Assembly: GCA_005879205.1 (NCBI GenBank)
Contig: VBLD01000344.1
Span: forward strand, 1-5,988
Length of the DNA stretch: 5,988 bases
Direction: 5' to 3'
DNA from: Deltaproteobacteria bacterium
GTDB lineage: Bacteria > Desulfobacterota > Binatia > DP-6
Made by a program: the position numbers and the translations under genes. Positions 1-4,508 of the stretch are shown one piece after another (positions within the stretch are counted from its first letter, which is position 1; each line of letters starts with the position of its first letter). The notes under the pieces are model-generated. The model saw only the letters and a program-made list of their open reading frames with translations, made no database searches and was not told where the DNA came from.

Positions 1-1
1 C

Positions 2-802
2 GCGGGCGGCGCCGTCCTCATCGGCGCGCCCTTCGACGACACCGGTGCCGAGGACGCCGGCATCGCCTACCTCTTCGACGCCGCGTCGGGCGCGCTCCTC
101 GACACCTTCGAGAACCCGGCACCTGCGCCGGGTGACCAGTTCGGCGCCTCGGTCGCCGCGGGCGGCAGCCTCGTCGCCATCGGTTCGTGGCTCGACGACA
201 CCGTCGCCCCGAACGCCGGGACCGTCTACGTCTTCCGCGACCAGGTGTTTCCGCCACCGCCGCCGACGTTGACGACCACGACCACTACGACCGTCAGCAC
301 CACCACCACGACCACCATCGCCACCACGACCAGCACGAGCGTCTCGGGCGCCGTCACCACCACGACGACCCTTCCGCCGCCGGTCGCCGCCTGCTCCACG
401 ACGTGCGACGACCAGGACCCGTGCACCACCGACACCTGCGACGAGACCGGCTGCCGCCACACCTTCGAGATCGGGTTCCCCGCCGTCCTCTGCCGCCTCG
501 ACTCGCTCGACGCGGTGCTCCACGGCCTGCCGCGCCTCGCCCTCGGCGGCCGGCGCCTCGCCGCGACGCTCGAGTTCCGCGTCGCGCTCGCGCGGCGGCT
601 CATCGCCTCGGCCGAGACCGCCGCCGGCCGGCGCGCGTCGCGGCGGCTCGTTCGCGCCGAACAGGTCCTCGTGCGCTTCGCGACCGCCATCCGCCACGGG
701 ATGACGCGGGGGAAGATCGCGCGGGCCGCCGCCGGCAACGTGCTCGCTCTCGCGGCCGACGCGACGCAGCAGCTACCGGCGATCCGCGCTGCCGTCCGAT
801 AG
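2..802 (+). CDS. Secreted FG-GAP repeat protein with Thr-rich linker and Cys motif, C-terminal part (5' end outside window)
   Basis: The frame is open from base 2 to the TAG at 800-802, giving 266 visible residues. Residues 1-81 read as FG-GAP/beta-propeller repeats: 'VLIGAPFDD', 'GIAYLFDAASG', 'GDQFGASVA', 'LVAIGSWLDD', 'GTVYVF'. Next come a run of five prolines, a Thr-dominated linker (about 88-125) and a six-Cys stretch (131, 135, 141, 146, 151, 164) containing 'DPCTTDTCDETGC', a motif common in secreted proteins of Myxococcus-like bacteria. Residues 165-266 are Ala/Arg/Leu-rich and probably helical, with no recognised family. FG-GAP blades are typically extracellular and often bind calcium, so an exported or surface protein is likely; the signal peptide would lie upstream of the window. 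Exact role unknown. The frame and the domain order are clear, the function is not. Confidence 0.85.
   Translation, partial: AGGAVLIGAPFDDTGAEDAGIAYLFDAASGALLDTFENPAPAPGDQFGASVAAGGSLVAIGSWLDDTVAPNAGTVYVFRDQVFPPPPPTLTTTTTTTVSTTTTTTIATTTSTSVSGAVTTTTTLPPPVAACSTTCDDQDPCTTDTCDETGCRHTFEIGFPAVLCRLDSLDAVLHGLPRLALGGRRLAATLEFRVALARRLIASAETAAGRRASRRLVRAEQVLVRFATAIRHGMTRGKIARAAAGNVLALAADATQQLPAIRAAVR
266..370 (+). repeat. Low-complexity ACC/ACG tract coding the Thr linker
   Basis: A quasi-repetitive tract of Thr codons (mainly ACC and ACG, a few ACT), broken by Val, Ser, Ile, Ala and Gly. It encodes the flexible linker between the FG-GAP blades and the Cys motif of the flanking secreted protein. Codon mixing keeps it from being a perfect microsatellite. 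Thr-rich linkers of this sort are often extended and may be glycosylated, which is inference here. Confidence 0.8.
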
Positions 803-864
803 ACGGTACGAACGAACAGTCGCGGCACGTCCGCGTGCTGCGGTCACTCTGTTCGCCCTCGGGG

Positions 865-880
865 TGCATTTGTTCATGCA
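865..880. promoter_or_regulatory. Inverted repeat TGCAT-N6-ATGCA upstream of the 925 gene
   Basis: Two perfect 5-bp arms (865-869 and 876-880) are separated by TTGTTC, 44 bases before the ATG at 925. A near twin with the same arms and a 7-base centre lies at 2729-2745, upstream of the HNH gene. The position upstream of a predicted promoter suggests an operator or activator site. No regulator is identified, and 5-bp arms are short enough that chance is possible. Confidence 0.35.
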
Positions 881-909
881 TTCCTTCGGGCACGCCGCGT
901 GCAGTGATC

Positions 910-915
910 TATCCT
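910..915 (+). promoter_or_regulatory. Candidate -10 (TATCCT) for the 925 gene
   Basis: TATCCT fits TAnnnT and lies 9 bases before the ATG at 925; an overlapping TATCCC at 915-920 is the alternative. No good -35 is seen 16-18 bases upstream. No Shine-Dalgarno sequence precedes the ATG, so if this is the promoter the transcript would be leaderless or nearly so. Confidence 0.35.
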
Positions 916-924
916 ATCCCTCGA

Positions 925-1254
925 ATGCACGCCGAGCCGCTCCGATCCGGTCGCCAGGTTGTGGAAAGGACGATCGAGGAACCCTGGTTATCCGTCCTCA
1001 AGGAGCGCGGCAGCGGGGAGCGGGCGCTTCTCTGCGCCGTGCTCGCCGACGCCGTCCGCTGCCTCACCCACACGATCGGCGGTACCCCGAAGGACCAGGC
1101 ACGGCTCGCGGTCCAGGCTCGTCGCTGGGTGATGAAACGCGGCGAGGACTGGCCCTACTCGTTCGAGAACGTGTGCGCCGCGCTCGGACTCCATCCGAGG
1201 CTCGTCCGCCGTCGCCTCCTGGCCCTGGCACGGGAGTTCGAGCGCGGTCGCTGA
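925..1254 (+). CDS. Small protein of unknown function with HTH-like C-terminus
   Basis: This encodes 109 residues and no signal peptide or membrane segment. Residues 20-52 look like an amphipathic helical pair ('GERALLCAVLADAVRCL'). Residues 60-109 run 'ARRWVMKRGEDWPYSFENVCAALGLHPRLVRRRLLAL', which reads as a helix, a turn, then a helix-turn-helix-like unit with 'FENVCAALGL' and an Arg-rich recognition-like helix. I recall small deltaproteobacterial hypothetical proteins with a similar 'DWPFSFENVCEALGL' C-terminus, but no assigned function. A DNA-binding regulator is the best guess from shape. ATG 925 was chosen because a TAnnnT hexamer sits just upstream; GTG 961 (residue 13) is an alternative. 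The gene is 57 bases ahead of the NUDIX gene and is probably transcribed separately. Confidence 0.7.
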   Translation: MHAEPLRSGRQVVERTIEEPWLSVLKERGSGERALLCAVLADAVRCLTHTIGGTPKDQARLAVQARRWVMKRGEDWPYSFENVCAALGLHPRLVRRRLLALAREFERGR

Positions 1255-1276
1255 GCGGCGGGCGCCGCTCGTTCGC

Positions 1277-1306
1277 TTGCACGCACCGCGTCGCGACCGC
1301 TACGCT
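1277..1306 (+). promoter_or_regulatory. Candidate promoter of the NUDIX/M15 pair
   Basis: TTGCAC (1277-1282), an 18-base spacer, then TACGCT (1301-1306), ending 5 bases before the ATG at 1312. Each hexamer matches the sigma-70 consensus at three positions, including TTG and TA...T. There is no Shine-Dalgarno sequence between it and the ATG, so the start would be leaderless. Moderate to weak evidence. Confidence 0.35.
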
Positions 1307-1311
1307 GACGC

Positions 1312-1737
1312 ATGGTCATCCGGCCGGGCGTCACGGCGGTCATCCTCGGGCCCGCCGGCGTGCTGCTCCAGAAGCGCGAGGACAACGGGCTCTGGGGCCT
1401 CCCGGGCGGCAGCGTCGAACCCGGCGAGTCAGTGACCGAGGCCCTCGTCCGCGAGGTCCGCGAGGAGACCGGGCTCGACGTCGAGCCGCTCCGCCTGATC
1501 GGCGTCTACTCGGCACCCGAGCACCATCAGATCGTCACCTACCCCAACGGCGACGTCACCCACTACGTGAGCTCCTCCTTCGAGTGCCGCATCACGGGGG
1601 GCGTGATCGCCTGCGGCCCCGAGTCGCTCGCCTGCGAGTGGTTCCCGCCCGACGGGCTTCCCCCCGGACTCATGCCGATCGCCCGCATCCGCATCACGGA
1701 CGCCCTCGCGCGCGAGGTGCGCGCCTTCATCCGCTAG
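1312..1737 (+). CDS. NUDIX hydrolase
   Basis: The protein is 141 residues, normal for a single-domain NUDIX enzyme. The NUDIX box is complete: G33, five residues, E39, seven residues, then 'REVREETGL' at 47-55. This matches GX5EX7REUXEEXGU, with E48, E51 and E52 as the expected metal ligands. These enzymes hydrolyse nucleoside diphosphates linked to another group, using Mg or Mn. 'VLLQKREDNGLWGLPGG' before the box and 'YVSSSFECRI' after it are typical of the MutT/ADP-ribose pyrophosphatase-like core. The substrate cannot be told from sequence. The last base of the TAG stop is the first base of the next gene's GTG, so the two are probably co-transcribed and coupled. Confidence 0.93.
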   Translation: MVIRPGVTAVILGPAGVLLQKREDNGLWGLPGGSVEPGESVTEALVREVREETGLDVEPLRLIGVYSAPEHHQIVTYPNGDVTHYVSSSFECRITGGVIACGPESLACEWFPPDGLPPGLMPIARIRITDALAREVRAFIR

Positions 1738-2633
1738 TGCTGTCCGCGCTCCTCCTCGCGGCCCGCTTCTTCGTCATGGGCGACGGGACCCTCGCGCTCG
1801 TGAACGCCCACAACGACGAGCGCGCCGCCGTCCACTACCGCCGGAAGGACGGCACCTACGACCGGGACGAGCTCGCCCGCCTCCGGCACGTCGTCCGCTC
1901 GCAGGGCGACACGCGCGAGACCGACGTCTCGCTCCGCCTGGTCGAGGTCCTGAGCTGGCTCCAGCACACCGCGGGCGGCAAACCCCTCGTCGTGCTCTCC
2001 GGCTACCGGAGCCCCGACTACAACCAGGGCCTCAAGGCGCAGGGGAAGGCCGTGGCCGGCGGCTCGCTCCACACCGAGGGCCTCGCCACCGACCTCGCCT
2101 TCCCGCGTACCGAGCTGCCGCGCCTCTGGCATCGCGTGCGCGACCTCGATTGCTGCGGCGCCGGCTACTACGCCAAGGAAGGCTTCCTCCACGTCGACGT
2201 CGGCCGGCCGCGCTTCTGGGAGGCGACGACGTCGCGCGTCGACGAGAACCTCTCGGCGGGCAACGCCCGCATGTTCGCGCGCACGGAGTTCGATCGGTAT
2301 GCGGCAGGGGAGGGGATGGCGGTTACGCTCCACGCCATCACGGTGCCGCCCGTGCTGATCCGGCGCGAGGCGAAGGTGGCGGGGGAGGCGCTGCGCGTCG
2401 AGGCGGAGCTCCCGGAAAAAGACGGATGCTACGAGGTCGGCGGCTCCGGCGCGCATCTTCGGGTCGCGGGCGCGCGTCCGATACGACGAGCGGCGGTCGT
2501 GCTCTCGACCTGCGAGCCGCGCAGCGAGCGCACGCCCGAGACCGTCGAGACGAACCCGATCGAGGTCTACGGCACCGACACGGCGTTGGAAGGCCGCGAG
2601 CGGACCCCGTCGCGCGCCGCGCGCACCCGGTAG
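1737..2633 (+). CDS. DUF882 / peptidase M15-family (YcbK/MepK-like) metallopeptidase
   Basis: This encodes 298 residues from GTG 1737. The M15/DUF882 core covers about residues 11-160: 'SGYRSPDYN' (88-96), 'SLHTEGLATD' with H112 and D119, and 'LHVDVG' with H152 and D154. These give the His/Asp and HxD zinc-ligand pattern of the D-Ala-D-Ala-type peptidases. E. coli MepK of this family cuts peptidoglycan cross-links, so a periplasmic cell-wall role is likely. The N-terminus 'VLSALLLAARFFV' is a short hydrophobic stretch with one Arg, a poor but possible export signal. ATG 1776 (residue 14) would remove it. Residues about 185-298 form an extra, probably beta-rich, domain I do not recognise, ending in a basic tail. 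The start overlaps the NUDIX stop as TAGTG, implying translational coupling. Confidence 0.85.
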   Translation: MLSALLLAARFFVMGDGTLALVNAHNDERAAVHYRRKDGTYDRDELARLRHVVRSQGDTRETDVSLRLVEVLSWLQHTAGGKPLVVLSGYRSPDYNQGLKAQGKAVAGGSLHTEGLATDLAFPRTELPRLWHRVRDLDCCGAGYYAKEGFLHVDVGRPRFWEATTSRVDENLSAGNARMFARTEFDRYAAGEGMAVTLHAITVPPVLIRREAKVAGEALRVEAELPEKDGCYEVGGSGAHLRVAGARPIRRAAVVLSTCEPRSERTPETVETNPIEVYGTDTALEGRERTPSRAARTR

Positions 2634-2728
2634 TATCGGGGATCGGCTCGAAGGCGCGCGGCGTGGAGCCGTCGACGGCCCCGGCGGTGCGAGCGAGGAG
2701 GGCGGTGCGAACTCCGCGCACGTCGCGA

Positions 2729-2745
2729 TGCATATTGCACATGCA
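2729..2745. promoter_or_regulatory. Inverted repeat TGCAT-N7-ATGCA upstream of the HNH gene
   Basis: Perfect 5-bp arms at 2729-2733 and 2741-2745 around ATTGCAC. Each arm belongs to an ATGCAT (2728-2733 and 2741-2746), itself a palindrome. The site lies 34 bases before the -35 at 2780 and shares its arms with the repeat at 865-880. A regulatory site for a common DNA-binding protein is plausible but unproven. Confidence 0.35.
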
Positions 2746-2779
2746 TGCCGTGTGACAAGGAGAATTTCTTTCACGGGTC

Positions 2780-2808
2780 TTGACATGCGATTGCTGTTCG
2801 CCTAATCT
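2780..2808 (+). promoter_or_regulatory. Sigma-70-type promoter of the HNH gene, leaderless configuration
   Basis: A perfect -35 TTGACA (2780-2785), an optimal 17-base spacer and a TAATCT -10 (2803-2808), 8 bases before ATG 2817. Transcription would start at or within about two bases of the A of the ATG, so the mRNA should lack a 5' leader; there is no ribosome-binding site. An AT-rich stretch (2761-2770) containing the small palindrome AGAA-T-TTCT (2761-2769) lies just upstream and may assist RNA polymerase or bind a regulator. Confidence 0.65.
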
Positions 2809-2903
2809 TCGCCTCCATGGAGATCGTGCCGGCCGAGATCCTCGAGCCGCCCGGCCGCGACGAGTATCGCCATCTCGATCGCCCCGCGTGCGCGCAGGTC
2901 CTC

Positions 2904-3928
2904 GACGGCTACCTGCGCCGCCTCGCCCGTCAGGACGCCCTCTGCCGCCGCGTGCTCGGCCGGCTCGCCGCCGCCTTCCTCGGGCGTCGGGGCCATCACA
3001 AGCTCGGGCCCGGCTCGGCGACTACACACGCGAGCGTCTCGGCCTCTCGGGACGCGAGGTCCAGGAGCTGGCCCGCGTCGCGCGACGGCTCGGCGAGCTG
3101 CCCGAGATCGCCGCGGCGTTCGAGGACGGCGAGCTTTCGTGGACCCAGGCGCGCCTGCTGGTGGGCGTCGCCACGCCCGAGACCGAGCGGGATTGGATCG
3201 CGCGCGCCCGCGGCCGCACGGTCCGCGGTCTCGAGGCGCTCCTCCCGCGTGCGCCCACCCACGACGACGAGTCCGTCGACGGCGAGCCGCGCGTCCGTTT
3301 CGCCATGCGCTGCCCGGGGCGCGTCCGGAGTATCTGGCGCGAAACGGTCGAGCTGGCGCGCCGGATGGCGGGCGCCGAGCTCGCGCCCTGGCAGGCCGCG
3401 GAGGCGATCGGCGCCGAGGGCCTGTCGGCTCCTGAGAGCGTACCGGCCCCCCGCCCGCCTGTAGCCGCGCCGGTCCTGGATCCCGACGAGCCCGCGGTCG
3501 ACTGCCCCGGCGTCGACGAGGCCATTCCGGAGGACGTCGAGAGGCTCGTCTGGGATTGCACCTGCGTCCACGTCTTCAGGCTCGACGAGAAGCTTCGTGC
3601 CTGCCTCCGCCACATGCAGCGCATCGACTGGCAGATGGGACGCCTGCTGCGCCTGTTCATCGAGCTGCGTCTCCATCGCTTCTTCGGCCTGCCGTCGTCC
3701 GCGCGCTACGTCCGCGAGCGCCTCGGCCTCTCGACCAGAAAAGCGCGCGCCCTAGTTGCGCTCGAGCGAAGAACGTGGCACGTGCCGGCACTCGCAAACA
3801 CATATCGTGAGGGCCGCATCTCATGGATCGGCGCGCTCACGCTCCTCCCGGTCGTGAGCGAATCGAACGGCGAGGCGTGGGTCGCGCGAGCGGGGGAGGT
3901 GACCCTGCGGCGGCTAGTGGCGGAGGTC
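2904..3928 (+). repeat. Internal protein duplication in the HNH gene (2904-3244 and 3584-3928)
   Basis: Two modules of about 115 residues align without gaps at protein level. 'DGYLRRLARQD...LGRL' pairs with 'DEKLRACLRHM...MGRL', 'YTRERLGLS' with 'YVRERLGLS', 'FEDGELSW' with 'YREGRISW', and 'WIARARGRTVRGL' with 'WVARAGEVTLRRL'. The only difference in length is two missing residues after 'HKLG' in copy 1, at the frameshift. The copies are diverged, so the duplication is old. Confidence 0.75.
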
Positions 3929-4318
3929 GAGTGGGCGCTCGAGAGCCGCTGCGGGTCGCCTCCCCCGCTCGGCACGACCCTCGTCGTGCCCGAGGTGCAG
4001 ATGCGTGCGCACGAGGACTGGGAGCCGGCGGATGCGGAGCTCCGCTTCTCGGGCCCCGCGTCGGTGGTGGCGCTCTTCCGCGCCGCCGTCGCCGGGCTCA
4101 AACGTCCTGCCGAGCTGCCCTGGCGCGGTCTCGAGCGCCTCCTGCGTCACGCCAAGCAAGAATGGGAGAGCCAGCCGCGCCACCGCGACCCGATCTTCGA
4201 GCGCGACGGCTGGCGCTGTGCCGTTCCGGTCTGCACGGCGCGGACGAGCCTCCACGACCACCACGTGATCTTCCGCTCCCGCGGCGGCGAGCACTCGCAG
4301 AGGAACCGCGTCGCGATC

Positions 4319-4350
4319 TGCGCCTTATGCCGCGCGCGGCATAAGGCGCA
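4319..4350. repeat. Perfect 32-bp palindrome at the element/host junction
   Basis: The arm TGCGCCTTATGCCGCG (4319-4334) is followed immediately by its exact reverse complement (4335-4350); bases 4318 and 4351 no longer pair. The first six bases, TGCGCC, are codons of the HNH gene that look native (Cys-Ala); the rest belongs to the TTATGCCG half-site series. It could extrude as a 16-bp stem in single-stranded DNA or RNA. Confidence 0.95.
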
Positions 4351-4444
4351 TTATGCCGACTGCCCGGTTATGCCGCGTTTACATGAGTCGGGTGGGGATT
4401 GTTCCGATCGTAGCGCGGTAGCCGCTTCAGCCGAGTCGGCATAA
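4325..4444. repeat. Cluster of five TTATGCCG half-sites, likely recombinase binding sites
   Basis: Copies lie at 4325-4332 (+), 4337-4344 (-), 4351-4358 (+), 4368-4375 (+) and 4437-4444 (-). Extended, copies 1, 2 and 4 read TTATGCCGCG, while copies 3 and 5 read ATTATGCCGACT, giving a perfect 12-bp inverted repeat (4350-4361 and 4434-4445). Copies 2 and 3 face each other across the 6-bp GGCGCA, the arm-spacer-arm geometry used by XerCD-like recombinases. I saw no other copy in the window. The last copy supplies the TAA that ends the truncated HNH frame. Confidence 0.75.
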
Positions 4445-4497
4445 TCCCGAGAGCCGCGCTCCGTGCCATGGTCGTGCCTTCCGGCGGATGCCGAGGA

Positions 4498-4503
4498 AGG
4501 AGG
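4498..4503 (+). promoter_or_regulatory. Shine-Dalgarno sequence AGGAGG for the first recombinase
   Basis: A perfect AGGAGG ends 5 bases before ATG 4509. It decides the start in favour of 4509 over the in-frame ATG 4488, which has no such site. No strong promoter was found upstream within the element. Confidence 0.85.
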
Positions 4504-4508
4504 AGACC

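Larger units (their letters stand above)
2817..4444 (+). pseudogene. HNH endonuclease-family gene, frameshifted near 3009 and 3'-truncated at about 4324
   Basis: Translation from ATG 2817 gives 64 family-like residues ending 'GHHKLG' at 3008. The rest continues one frame back from 3011 ('RLGDYTRERLGLS') to the TAA at 4442-4444. The protein has two copies of a helical module (2904-3244 and 3584-3928), a C-terminal linker domain and an HNH domain: 'WRCAVPVCTAR' (zinc-type Cys pair), 'LHDHHVIFRSRGG' (about 4250-4288) and 'NRVAICA'. From 4325 the frame runs through repeat DNA and adds 39 unrelated residues. Relatives I recall continue with 'WHHLRGIH' and a further C-terminal stretch, so the last catalytic-region His residues are missing. 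'CRARH' in the foreign tail mimics them weakly. Such HNH proteins are presumed nucleases and many are poorly characterised; the duplication resembles DUF222-like architecture. The frameshift could be an assembly error; the 3' loss coincides with the recombinase element. Confidence 0.75.

Noticed and set aside
792..806. Hairpin CCGTC-cgata-GACGG as a terminator of the first gene
   Set aside because: Only a 5-bp stem overlapping the stop codon, with no T-run after it.
864..1736. Upstream extension of the M15 peptidase frame back to GTG 864
   Set aside because: The frame stays open only because of high GC; it overlaps the small gene and the whole NUDIX gene and reads as Arg/Pro/His-rich noise before 1737.
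2668..2679. Palindrome GCCGTCGACGGC downstream of the peptidase gene
   Set aside because: Twelve bases, no loop and no T-run; common by chance at this GC content.
1734..2786. Long minus-strand open frame opposite the M15 peptidase
   Set aside because: Arg/Ala-rich shadow of a well-supported plus-strand gene with recognisable catalytic motifs; the same applies to the minus-strand frames opposite 226-828, 2996-3676 and 5497-5928.
2780..3010. Alternative N-terminus of the HNH protein read from TTG 2780 in the downstream frame
   Set aside because: TTG 2780 is the first part of the -35 hexamer, and the translation to about 3010 is Arg/Pro-rich shadow sequence. The 2817 frame instead aligns with the internal duplicate.
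3000..3014. Programmed -1 ribosomal frameshift in the HNH gene
   Set aside because: The shift direction fits, but the codons CTC GGG CCC contain no X-XXY-YYZ slippery heptamer in the required phase, and the internal duplicate shows two residues missing, which slippage would not restore.
4319..4444. CRISPR array or integron attC reading of the repeat cluster
   Set aside because: The units are 8-12 bp, in mixed orientation, and spaced irregularly (4, 6, 9 and 61 bases). There are no regular spacers, and no attC-type R and L boxes with GTT sites.
4440..4445. CATAAT as a -10 for the recombinase genes
   Set aside because: It is part of the half-site repeat, and no acceptable -35 lies 16-18 bases upstream. 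A promoter here is possible but not supported.
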